Shown piece by piece: positions 1 through 5,866 of a stretch of DNA of 9,434 nt (position 1 is the first letter of the stretch; each line of letters starts with the position of its first letter). Source of the DNA: Clostridia bacterium. GTDB taxonomy: Bacteria > Bacillota > Clostridia > Christensenellales > Aristaeellaceae. The position numbers and the translations under genes are program-made. The stretch covers positions 1-9,434 of the forward strand of contig JAFZLE010000325.1 of assembly GCA_017551645.1 (NCBI GenBank), read 5' to 3'. The notes under the pieces are model-generated. The model saw only the letters and a list, made by a program, of their open reading frames with translations. It did not search any database and had not been told where the DNA came from.

Positions 1-2
1 AG

Positions 3-161
3 ACCGACTGGCCCAAAGACGGCTTCGTCCTGCAGGAAGGCGAGACCGCGGCGTACTGGTGGGTCACGGGGGACGAGCTCAAGAACATGAGCAAAAGCGA
101 GCTGGTGACAAACCGCATCCAGAACTTTATAGACGAGTTAAGGCCCTCGGGCGGCAGGTGA
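3..161 (+). CDS. C-terminal fragment of a probable NUDIX hydrolase (5' end outside window)
   Basis: The frame is open from the window edge to the TGA at 159-161 and gives 52 residues. Visible is a segment reading LQEGETAAYWWVTGDEL, followed by SELVTNRIQNFIDEL and a short polar tail. The pattern of a strand ending in an aromatic residue and W-V, then a D/E-E-L helix start and a closing helix with an R-x-x-x-F-type motif, resembles the C-terminal end of NUDIX pyrophosphohydrolases. Those enzymes cleave nucleoside diphosphates linked to other groups. The NUDIX box itself would lie upstream of the window and cannot be checked, so the family call is moderate. The stop is followed after 14 bases by the next start, consistent with cotranscription. 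Confidence 0.55.
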   Translation, partial: TDWPKDGFVLQEGETAAYWWVTGDELKNMSKSELVTNRIQNFIDELRPSGGR

Positions 162-164
162 CAC

Positions 165-170
165 AGGAGG
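165..170 (+). promoter_or_regulatory. Ribosome binding site of the 2H phosphoesterase gene
   Basis: AGGAGG lies five bases before the ATG at 176. It fixes the start there rather than at an in-frame GTG codon (59-61) far upstream, which lies inside the preceding gene. Confidence 0.8.
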
Positions 171-175
171 AAAGC

Positions 176-685
176 ATGGCGGAACAGTTTCTTACGCTTA
201 TGGCGGACCTGGACGATCCCTCCCAGGAGCTTCTGTCCTGCTGGTACGAAGCGCTCAGAAAAGCGGGCTTTACCGGCACGCAGACCCCGGGGCTGCCGTT
301 CCACATAAGCATGGAGGTCTTCCCCACGGACAGGGAGGAGCAGGCTTTGGAGCTCACGCGGAAGGCCGCCGGCATGTTCGCCCCCGTGCCGGTGCACATA
401 AGCCACATAGGCATGTTCGCGGGCGGGAAGGTGCTGTTCTGCGCCCCGGAAAGGGACGACCTGCTCAACGCGCTGCACGCGGCCTGCGAGAGCGGCCTTC
501 CCCAGCCCCATCCATGGACGCCCCACGTCACCATGCTTATCGACGCGCCGGAGACCGTGCGCGCGGCGCTGCCGGTGCTTATAAACAGCTTTACGCCTTT
601 TACCGCGAAGATCGTCCGTCTGCACCTGTGCGCCTTCTGGCCCACGCGGGAGATCGCGGATATCGAGCTTACGGGAGACAGATAA
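176..685 (+). CDS. 2H phosphoesterase superfamily protein (LigT / 2'-5' RNA ligase-like)
   Basis: The product is 169 residues long. It carries the two H-x-S/T signatures of the 2H phosphoesterase superfamily: HISMEVF with His43 and Ser45, and HVTMLI with His117 and Thr119. In this family the two histidines act on cyclic phosphodiesters or 2'-5' linkages of RNA and nucleotides. The length is usual for the bacterial single-domain form. No signal peptide or membrane segment is seen, so it should be cytoplasmic. A third H-I-S at residues 74-76 is probably not catalytic, because it is not followed by the expected strand pattern. The start is chosen by the AGGAGG just before it. The stop lies 9 bases before the next start. 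The substrate cannot be told from sequence; a nucleotide or RNA repair role is the usual guess. Confidence 0.82.
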   Translation: MAEQFLTLMADLDDPSQELLSCWYEALRKAGFTGTQTPGLPFHISMEVFPTDREEQALELTRKAAGMFAPVPVHISHIGMFAGGKVLFCAPERDDLLNALHAACESGLPQPHPWTPHVTMLIDAPETVRAALPVLINSFTPFTAKIVRLHLCAFWPTREIADIELTGDR

Positions 686-694
686 GGAGGCCGA

Positions 695-1144
695 ATGACT
701 GACTATCGCCTTATAACCGAACAGATGCTGGCGCTGGCGGAGGAGTCCAATGACCCCATACCCGTAATGGCCAACGTGTCAGCGCTGCTGTATCACGCCA
801 TGGAGAACGTGAACTGGGCAGGCTTTTACCTGGTCAAGGGCGGCGCGCTGATACTGGGGCCCTTCCAGGGCAGGCCGGCGTGCGTTAAGATCGCCAGGGG
901 CAGGGGCGTATGCGGCACCGCCTGGGTCTCGGACGCCGCGCAGCTGGTGCCGGACGTGCACGCGTTCCCGGGCCACATCGCCTGCGACAGCGCGTCCCGT
1001 TCCGAGATAGTGGTGCCCATACACGTGGGCGGCGAAGTGATAGGCGTGCTGGACATAGACAGTCCCGTGCCCGCCCGTTTTGATGAGTCTGACGCCCTGG
1101 GGCTGACCAAACTCGTGCAGGCGATGGAGCGCGTATTCGGATAA
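695..1144 (+). CDS. msrC: Free methionine-(R)-sulfoxide reductase (GAF-domain fRMsr)
   Basis: The 149-residue protein is a single GAF domain that reduces free methionine-R-sulfoxide using thioredoxin-type electron donors, in the cytoplasm. Diagnostic stretches are NWAGFYL, LGPFQGRPAC, GRGVCG, HIACDSASRSEIVVP and GVLDIDSP. The three redox cysteines are present as Cys63, Cys73 and Cys97. Their spacing of 10 and 24 residues matches Cys84, Cys94 and Cys118 of the E. coli enzyme as I recall it, so the active site appears complete. Cys97 would be the catalytic residue. The start has a strong AAGGAGG four bases upstream that overlaps the preceding stop codon. The gene sits tightly between the 2H phosphoesterase and proC-like genes. 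The symbol msrC (yebR in older E. coli naming) is by family match. Confidence 0.93.
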   Translation: MTDYRLITEQMLALAEESNDPIPVMANVSALLYHAMENVNWAGFYLVKGGALILGPFQGRPACVKIARGRGVCGTAWVSDAAQLVPDVHAFPGHIACDSASRSEIVVPIHVGGEVIGVLDIDSPVPARFDESDALGLTKLVQAMERVFG

Positions 1145-1163
1145 GCACAACTACCGTATGATC

Positions 1164-1168
1164 GGAGG
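1164..1168 (+). promoter_or_regulatory. Ribosome binding site deciding the proC-like start
   Basis: GGAGG lies seven bases before the ATG at 1176. An in-frame ATG at 1158 precedes this site and has no ribosome binding site of its own. The later ATG also gives the expected N-terminus, with the glycine-rich loop starting at residue 7. Confidence 0.8.
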
Positions 1169-1175
1169 AAACATT

Positions 1176-1985
1176 ATGAATATAGGCGTGATAGGGCTGG
1201 GACACATGGGCAGGGCCTTCATAGAGGGCCTGGTGAACAGCGGCGTAAGGCAGGCGGACATAACGGTAAACGCCCGCACCATACAGAGCGTACAGGCGGT
1301 GAAGGACGAGTTCCCCGCCCTGCAGGTGGCGTTCAGCAAGCGGGACCTGGTGTCCCGGGCGGACATGATAGTCATAGCCGTAAAGCCCCAGAACGCGGCG
1401 GAAGTACTGGGCGAAATCGGGCGGTACGGCCTGAAAGGCAAGCTCATAGTCAGCTTCATGGCGGGCATCAGCCTGAGCGACATCCGCAGTATGCTGGGGG
1501 ACGAAAGCGGCAGCCTGAGCGTGGTGCGCATGATGCCGAACCTCGCCATAGCCAAGCTGAACGGCGTGATAGGCGTATGTTACGAGGGCGACATACCCGC
1601 CATGGACAAGGCTGGCGCGCTCTTCCGGCGGCTGGGGTACATGATCCGCGTGTCTGAGGAAAGGCTGGACGTGATCACCGTATGCGCGGGCAGCGGGCCC
1701 GCCTTCGCGGCGTATCTGATGCAGCAGTACCGGGAGGCCTGCCTGCGCCTGCTGGGCGACGCCGCCCAGAGCGAGGAGCTCATGCGGCGCATGTTCGAAA
1801 ACGCGCTGGACATGACCGCGGACGGCGGCATGACGCTGGAAGCGCTCATAGACAAGATCAGCACCAAAGGCGGCGTGACCGAAGCGGGCGTGACAGCCCT
1901 TAAATGCTCCGGCATCGGTTCTTCCATGGATTACTGCTTTTCTTCCGCGCTCAGGCGCATAACGGAACTTAAGCCCGCAAAATAA
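1176..1985 (+). CDS. proC: Pyrroline-5-carboxylate reductase family protein (ProC-like)
   Basis: The 269-residue protein has an N-terminal Rossmann fold with the NAD(P)-binding loop GLGHMG at residues 7-12. The AVKPQ motif follows at 68-72, then the R-M-M-P-N segment around 118-122 and the dimerisation-domain motif AGSGPAF at 171-177. The family's last step of proline synthesis is reduction of 1-pyrroline-5-carboxylate. Its length fits ProC. One deviation is that the C-terminal signature, normally close to SPGGTT, reads STKGGVTEAGV at about residues 229-239. The two glycines and the second threonine are kept, but proline is replaced by lysine. Such variation is known to me from ProC paralogues of Firmicutes (ProG and ComER types), so the enzyme may be a paralogue rather than the main ProC. 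No other proline genes are in the window. The start is set by the GGAGG at 1164-1168. Confidence 0.82.
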   Translation: MNIGVIGLGHMGRAFIEGLVNSGVRQADITVNARTIQSVQAVKDEFPALQVAFSKRDLVSRADMIVIAVKPQNAAEVLGEIGRYGLKGKLIVSFMAGISLSDIRSMLGDESGSLSVVRMMPNLAIAKLNGVIGVCYEGDIPAMDKAGALFRRLGYMIRVSEERLDVITVCAGSGPAFAAYLMQQYREACLRLLGDAAQSEELMRRMFENALDMTADGGMTLEALIDKISTKGGVTEAGVTALKCSGIGSSMDYCFSSALRRITELKPAK

Positions 1986-2001
1986 ACACACGGAGAGGCA
2001 T

Positions 2002-2748
2002 ATGGATTACATAAAAGTCACTAAGGAGAACATAGGCGCGGAGCACATCTGCTGCGCCATATCAAACGACAGGGACGTGCAGGTCGCCTCAAAAAAGGCC
2101 TGGCTGGCGGAGCGCTTTGACGAGGGCTTGGTGTTCCTTAAAAGCGTCGAGCGGGGCAAGTGCTTTATAGAGTACATACCCGCCGAATACGCCTGGGTGC
2201 CCATAGACGCGGACGGCTGGATGTACATAGACTGCCTGTGGGTGTCGGGCTCGTTCAAGGGCCACGGCTACTCCAATGATCTGCTCTCCGCCTGCGTGAG
2301 CGACAGCAGGGCGCAGGGGAAAAAAGGGCTGTGCGTGCTCGCCGCCGCCAAAAAGCTGCCCTTCCTGGCCGACCCCAAATACCTGAAACACAAAGGTTTC
2401 TCCGTCTGTGACGAAGCAGACAACGGCATACAGCTGTGGTGCCTGCCCTTTTCGGAGGGCGCGGAGAAGCCCGCTTTCAAGGCCTGCGCGAAACATCCCC
2501 ATACGGATGAAAAGGGCTACGTGCTGTACTACACCAGCCAGTGCCCCTTCAACGCCAAATACGTGCCCATAGTGGAACAGGCCGCGAAAGAGCACGGCAT
2601 ACCCTTCAAGGCCGTACATATACAGACCCGTGAACAGGCGCAGAGCGCGCCCACGCCCGTGACCACCTATTCCCTGTTCAAAGACGGCGAATACCTGACC
2701 AACGAGCAGATGAACGACACCAAATTCCTGAAACTGGCGGGAAAGTGA
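2002..2748 (+). CDS. GNAT acetyltransferase with C-terminal YoaP-like thioredoxin-fold domain
   Basis: The 248-residue protein has two domains. Residues 1 to about 150 form a GNAT domain, with acetyl-CoA loop motif A seen as WVSGSFKGHGYSNDLL (residues 80-95). Residues about 172-248 match the YoaP-like domain: VLYYTSQCPFNAKYVP contains Cys181 in a C-P-F motif. A proline-rich turn, APTPVTTYSLF, follows at 216-226 and resembles the cis-proline loop and strand of thioredoxins. Only one cysteine is at the active-site position, so it would be monothiol if redox active. The whole sequence agrees with the Bacillus subtilis YoaP family as I remember it, whose substrate is not known to me. GGAGAGG precedes the ATG. 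The gene is 16 bases downstream of proC and 7 bases upstream of the methyltransferase gene. Confidence 0.87.
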   Translation: MDYIKVTKENIGAEHICCAISNDRDVQVASKKAWLAERFDEGLVFLKSVERGKCFIEYIPAEYAWVPIDADGWMYIDCLWVSGSFKGHGYSNDLLSACVSDSRAQGKKGLCVLAAAKKLPFLADPKYLKHKGFSVCDEADNGIQLWCLPFSEGAEKPAFKACAKHPHTDEKGYVLYYTSQCPFNAKYVPIVEQAAKEHGIPFKAVHIQTREQAQSAPTPVTTYSLFKDGEYLTNEQMNDTKFLKLAGK

Positions 2749-2755
2749 GGCCGAT

Positions 2756-3427
2756 ATGGACAGAAAACTGTTTGCGCAGGCCCTGACCAAGTTCCTGGCG
2801 GGGCTGCTGCTGGTGGGCGCGCTGCTGTTCGTGCCGGCGGGCACATTTAAATTCTGGCAGGCGTGGCTGCTTATCGGGATACTGTTCCTGCCCATGTTCG
2901 CCGCGGGGCTGGTGATGCTCAAAAAAAGCCCCGCCCTGCTCAGGAAGCGCCTGAGCGCCAGGGAGGAACAGGGCGAGCAGAAGGCGGTGGTGCTGGCAAG
3001 CGGCGTCATGTTCCTGGCGGCGTTCGTGCTGGCGGGGCTGAACTTCCGCTTCGGCTGGATCGTCCTGCCCGCGTGGATCCCCTGGGCGGCGGCAGCGGTG
3101 TTCCTGACAGGATACGCGCTGTACGCTGAGGTTCTCCGGGAAAACGAGTACCTGTCCCGCACCGTGGAGGTGCAGGAAGGCCAGAAGGTGGTGGACACGG
3201 GGCTGTACGGCGTCGTGCGCCACCCCATGTACCTGAGCACGCTTATCCTCTTCCTGGCGATGCCGCTGGTGCTGGGCAGCGTGATATCGTTCGTCGTCAT
3301 GCTGGCGTATATCCCCATAATCGTAAAGCGCATAAAAAACGAGGAGCAGGTGCTGGAAAAAGGGCTGGCGGGCTACACGGAATACGAACACAGGGTCCGC
3401 TGCAGGCTGATACCCTTCGTGTGGTAG
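2756..3427 (+). CDS. Integral membrane methyltransferase, isoprenylcysteine carboxyl methyltransferase (ICMT)-like
   Basis: The 223-residue protein is the only membrane protein in the window. Hydrophobic segments lie at about residues 13-30, 34-55, 78-97, 101-126 and a long one at 160-190. The C-terminal half has the family's S-adenosylmethionine and substrate motifs: GLYGVVRHPMY at 149-159, then NEEQVL with the Glu196-Glu197 pair and GYTEYEHRVRCRLIPFVW to the end. These are typical of the ICMT / phospholipid methyltransferase superfamily. Bacterial members methylate lipids, isoprenoid or other hydrophobic acceptors, mostly unidentified; the acceptor here cannot be predicted. A ribosome binding site (GTGAGG) overlaps the stop codon of the preceding gene, suggesting translational coupling. 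Confidence 0.85.
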   Translation: MDRKLFAQALTKFLAGLLLVGALLFVPAGTFKFWQAWLLIGILFLPMFAAGLVMLKKSPALLRKRLSAREEQGEQKAVVLASGVMFLAAFVLAGLNFRFGWIVLPAWIPWAAAAVFLTGYALYAEVLRENEYLSRTVEVQEGQKVVDTGLYGVVRHPMYLSTLILFLAMPLVLGSVISFVVMLAYIPIIVKRIKNEEQVLEKGLAGYTEYEHRVRCRLIPFVW

Positions 3428-3439
3428 AAAGGAAGAATA

Positions 3440-3766
3440 ATGGCGTCCTCAAAGGAATACCTGGATTTCATACTGGAACAGCTCTCGGGGCTGGAAGACA
3501 TAAGCTGGCGGGGGATGATGGGCGAGTTCATCATCTATTACAGGGGCAGGATCGCGGGCGGCATATACGACGACCGCCTGCTGGTAAAGCCCGTAAACGC
3601 CGCCCGGGAACTGATGCCCGGCGCGGAGGAAGAACTGCCCTACGAGGGCGCGAAGCCCATGCTGCTGGTGGACAACGTGGACAGCCGGGAATTCCTGACC
3701 GGGCTGTTCACGAAAATGTACCCCGAACTGCCCGAGAGCAGGCCGAAGAAGCCGAAAAAAGGCTGA
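3440..3766 (+). CDS. TfoX/Sxy N-terminal domain family protein
   Basis: The 108-residue protein matches the TfoX N-terminal domain alone. Recognisable blocks are YLDFILEQLSGL, ISWRGMMGEFIIYYRGRIAG, GGIYDDRLLVKPV and PYEGAKPMLLVDNVD, followed by EFLTGLFTKMYPELP and a short lysine/proline tail (residues 101-108). The C-terminal helix-hairpin domain of the enterobacterial competence regulator TfoX/Sxy is absent, as is usual for this short Firmicutes type. A role in competence should therefore not be assumed. It is soluble and probably cytoplasmic. AAAGGAAG lies just before the start. The gene is 12 bases from the membrane methyltransferase gene and is followed by one of the two largest gaps in the window (46 bases). 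Confidence 0.85.
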   Translation: MASSKEYLDFILEQLSGLEDISWRGMMGEFIIYYRGRIAGGIYDDRLLVKPVNAARELMPGAEEELPYEGAKPMLLVDNVDSREFLTGLFTKMYPELPESRPKKPKKG

Positions 3767-3812
3767 CGGCACTGCCACCGCGCCTGCAATTCGCGGAAAA
3801 GAAAGGTGAAAC

Positions 3813-4274
3813 ATGCTCACGCTCTACACTCCCGAACTCAAAGACCTGTGGTTCAAACAGCAGATGCTCGCGGACGAAGCCACCATGGCTTACAACCGCG
3901 CCTGGGGCGGCACCATAGCCTTCCCCGAGGAAAAATGGCCCGCCTGGCACGAAAAATGGGTCGCACGCGCCGATGGCAAACACTTTTACCGCTACCTTAA
4001 GGACGAAAACGGCGCTTTCATGGGCGAGATCGCCTGCCACTTTGACGAAGACGTCCCCGGCTTCATGGCGGACGTGATCATCTACGCCCCCTTCCGGGGC
4101 AGGGGCTACGGCAGGACCGCGCTTGAAATGCTGTGCGCCGCGGCAAGGGAAAACGGCGTATCCACGCTGTACGACGAGATCGCTGCCGACAACCCGTCGG
4201 TAAAGCTTTTCCTTAAATGCGGTTTCACGGTCGTCCGCCGCACCGAAACGGGCATACTGCTCAAAAAGAACTAG
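3813..4274 (+). CDS. GNAT family N-acetyltransferase (short type)
   Basis: The product has 153 residues and a single GNAT domain. The acetyl-CoA pyrophosphate loop (motif A) is YAPFRGRGYGRTALEML, with R95-G-R-G-Y-G100. Motif B follows as NPSVKLFLKCGF (residues 127-138). The N-terminus, with LWFKQQMLADEATMAYN and WGGTIAFPEEKW, is characteristic of a Firmicutes subfamily I recognise by pattern but for which I know no substrate. It differs from all other GNAT proteins in the window. AAAGGTG precedes the ATG. A weak 5-base-pair inverted repeat (CCGCG/CGCGG at 3778-3796) lies in the gap upstream and is probably chance. Confidence 0.87.
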   Translation: MLTLYTPELKDLWFKQQMLADEATMAYNRAWGGTIAFPEEKWPAWHEKWVARADGKHFYRYLKDENGAFMGEIACHFDEDVPGFMADVIIYAPFRGRGYGRTALEMLCAAARENGVSTLYDEIAADNPSVKLFLKCGFTVVRRTETGILLKKN

Positions 4275-4288
4275 AGAAGCCGGCCGGG

Positions 4289-4774
4289 ATGGATTTCGAG
4301 ATCAAAAAGATGGAGACCGACGCGGAGATAAAGGGCAAGGCGTATGTGAACTGGCAGTCCTGGCAGGAAGCGTACAGGGGGCTGATCGACCAAAGCTACC
4401 TGGACGCGCTTACGCTTGAGCAGTGCGAGGAAATCGCCCGCAGGTGGCCCGACAACGTGTTCATAGCGAAGCACGAGGGCAAGGTCGTCGGGTTTTCTGC
4501 CTTCGGCAGGTACCGGGGAGACGATTTGAGCGACACCGGTGAGATAATAGCGATCTATGTGCTCAAAGAATACTACGGTACCGGCGCGGGACGGCTGCTG
4601 ATGGACAGGGCGCTTGCCGCGCTGGACCAAAAGAAAGTCGCGCTGTGGGTGTTAAAGGGCAACGGGCGCGCCATACGCTTTTACGAAAAGTGCGGCTTCC
4701 GTTTTGACGGAAAAGAGAAGACGCAGCTTATCGGCACCCCCGTGACTGAACTAAGGATGGTGCTTGAGAGATAA
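4289..4774 (+). CDS. GNAT family N-acetyltransferase
   Basis: The 161-residue protein is a complete GNAT domain. The N-terminal part has NWQSWQEAYRGLID, a helix typical of a common small GNAT subfamily. Motif A is YVLKEYYGTGAGRLLMDRAL (residues 90-109, with G97-T-G-A-G101). Motif B is NGRAIRFYEKCGF (125-137). The protein reads through to a normal C-terminal strand, TELRMVLER. The start at 4289 is chosen because the earlier in-frame codons overlap the preceding GNAT gene and no good ribosome binding site supports them. The site before 4289 (GAGAAG, then GGG) is weak too, so translation may depend on coupling with the gene ending 14 bases upstream. The substrate is unknown. Confidence 0.85.
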   Translation: MDFEIKKMETDAEIKGKAYVNWQSWQEAYRGLIDQSYLDALTLEQCEEIARRWPDNVFIAKHEGKVVGFSAFGRYRGDDLSDTGEIIAIYVLKEYYGTGAGRLLMDRALAALDQKKVALWVLKGNGRAIRFYEKCGFRFDGKEKTQLIGTPVTELRMVLER

Positions 4775-4783
4775 TGCGGTCAC

Positions 4784-4790
4784 GGGGAGG
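4784..4790 (+). promoter_or_regulatory. Ribosome binding site deciding the GrpB start
   Basis: GGGGAGG is six bases before the ATG at 4797. It supports that start over an in-frame TTG at 4764, which lies inside the preceding gene and would add 11 residues unlike the family's usual N-terminus. Confidence 0.75.
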
Positions 4791-4796
4791 GTCTTA

Positions 4797-5309
4797 ATGG
4801 TAACTAAGCATGTGGTCGTGCTGCCCTACGACGAAAGCTGGGCGCAAGCCTTCAGGGACATAGAAACGGAAGTGAAAGCCGCGCTGGGCCCTCTGGCAAA
4901 GCGCGTAGAGCACGTGGGCAGCACCTCCGTGCCGGGCCTGTGGGCAAAGCCCATAATCGACATGGACATCGTGATAAGGGACCGGTCCCTGCTGGACGGC
5001 GTGATCCGGGCGCTCGCGACCATCGGCTACCGGCACGAGGGCGACCTGGGCATCCCCGGGCGGGAAGCCTTCGCGTACGAGGGCAAAAGTCACCTTATGA
5101 AGCACCACCTGTACGTGTGCGCAGAAGACTCCGAAGAACTGAAACGGCACCTCGCCTTCCGGGACTACCTGCGCGCCCATCCCGACGCGGTCAGCGAGTA
5201 CAGCCGCATAAAGAGGGAAGCCGCTTTGCTGTACACGTACGACATAGACAGCTACATAGCGCACAAATCCCCGTTCATAGAAAAGGTTTACGCGGAACTG
5301 GGGCTGTAG
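4797..5309 (+). CDS. GrpB family protein (UPF0157, nucleotidyltransferase-like)
   Basis: The 170-residue protein matches the GrpB family. Blocks seen are VVVLPYDESWAQAF near the start, VEHVGSTSVPGLWAKPIIDM and GYRHEGDLGIPGREAF. HHLYVCAEDSEELKRHLAFR follows, then DYLRAHPD and a final K-x-x-F-I. The G41-S42 plus D55-x-D57 arrangement is that of nucleotidyltransferase-fold proteins, and the family is assigned to that superfamily. Some GrpB proteins are fused to dephospho-CoA kinase or to acetyltransferases. A GrpB gene lying among GNAT genes therefore repeats a known association, though the biochemical activity is not settled to my knowledge. It is soluble, with all recognisable motifs intact. 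Confidence 0.9.
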   Translation: MVTKHVVVLPYDESWAQAFRDIETEVKAALGPLAKRVEHVGSTSVPGLWAKPIIDMDIVIRDRSLLDGVIRALATIGYRHEGDLGIPGREAFAYEGKSHLMKHHLYVCAEDSEELKRHLAFRDYLRAHPDAVSEYSRIKREAALLYTYDIDSYIAHKSPFIEKVYAELGL

Positions 5310-5353
5310 GCGTTCTATCCGCCGGCAGCCCGCCGCACAAGCGAGGTATCACC

Positions 5354-5575
5354 ATGTTTTTTCACAAAAAGACGCCACCGGTCGCCGACACCGGCTACGA
5401 CCCAGAGACCCAGTATCCCGCCATACGCGCCTCCATCTGCACCGGGGAAAAGGTGGCGGGCTTCAGGAACAAAAAGGACGGGCGTTTCACCGAAGTCATG
5501 CTCATAAAGACTCCCGAGGACGAGGAGCGCTTTAAAAAGCTGTATAACGTGAGATCGCTCCCGGTGGAGTATTGA
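5354..5575 (+). CDS. Small conserved hypothetical protein (CTGE-motif type)
   Basis: The 73-residue protein has a basic/proline-rich start (MFFHKKTPPV). It continues with PAIRASICTGEKVAGFRNK, GRFTEVMLI and DEERFKKLYNV. I recall very similar small proteins in many Clostridia with the same order, I-R-A-S-I-C-T-G-E then A-G-F then E-V-M-L-I. They are often carried in databases with an unrelated enzyme name that their length rules out. I know no function. A single cysteine (Cys29) sits in the conserved core. Start choice: the ATG is preceded by GCGAGG at a reasonable distance. The frame also stays open far upstream, but that part overlaps the GrpB gene and is a shadow. The stop is 4 bases from the next start, suggesting coupling. 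Confidence 0.7.
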   Translation: MFFHKKTPPVADTGYDPETQYPAIRASICTGEKVAGFRNKKDGRFTEVMLIKTPEDEERFKKLYNVRSLPVEY

Positions 5576-5579
5576 TCTT

Positions 5580-5846
5580 ATGGCGAAAGTTAAGCTTACG
5601 GTAACCAAAAGCGAGTGCAGGGGCGGATACCACAAGGCGGGCGACACGTATGTGGTGGAAGACCTGTGCCCTCCCCTGTGCCACGAACTGTGGAACACGG
5701 TCTATCCTTACGTTTTCGCGCTGCAAAACGGTGCCAGTCTGGACTGCGGGGATGCCAAGGCGAAAAGCTTCGCCGCGCGCTGCCCGGACGGCGGGAAAGT
5801 GGAGATACGCGGGGAACTGCTGCCGGAAGACGGCGAAGACCGGTAA
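5580..5846 (+). CDS. Small TIGR04076-like protein
   Basis: The 88-residue protein begins with a basic beta strand, KVKLTVTKSEC. It then has GYHKAGDTYVVEDLCPPLCHELWNTVYPYVFALQNG, given here in overlapping pieces as GDTYVVEDLCPPLCHELW (residues 21-38) and VYPYVFALQNG (41-51). This order of V-G-D/G-D-x-Y, C-P-x-x-C and W-x-x-x-Y-P-Y-V-x-A-L-x-x-G fits the TIGR04076 family of small uncharacterised proteins as I remember it. Five cysteines are present (13, 30, 34, 56, 68). The C-x-x-x-C pair at 30 and 34 with Cys13 could bind a metal, but that is inference. The start follows the preceding stop by 4 bases, and GGTGGAG lies within the end of that gene. Confidence 0.7.
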   Translation: MAKVKLTVTKSECRGGYHKAGDTYVVEDLCPPLCHELWNTVYPYVFALQNGASLDCGDAKAKSFAARCPDGGKVEIRGELLPEDGEDR

Positions 5847-5866
5847 TACCCGAAGCGGGGGCATAG

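Noticed and set aside
885..1991. Long open frame of 368 codons on the - strand
   Set aside because: It lies antisense to the well-supported fRMsr and proC-like genes. Its composition is rich in histidine, arginine, alanine and tyrosine, as expected for a reverse-frame shadow of GC-rich coding sequence, and it matches no family.
2089..3333. Long open frame of 414 codons on the - strand
   Set aside because: It is antisense to the YoaP-type GNAT and methyltransferase genes, both of which have strong motifs and ribosome binding sites. The reverse product shows no recognisable domain.
3440..3766. Natural-competence regulator role for the TfoX-like gene
   Set aside because: Only the N-terminal domain is present and no competence genes are nearby, so the regulatory function of enterobacterial Sxy cannot be transferred.
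3778..3796. CCGCG/CGCGG inverted repeat after the TfoX-N gene as a terminator
   Set aside because: The stem is only 5 base pairs with a 9-base loop and is followed by A residues, with no T run. It is not a credible terminator.
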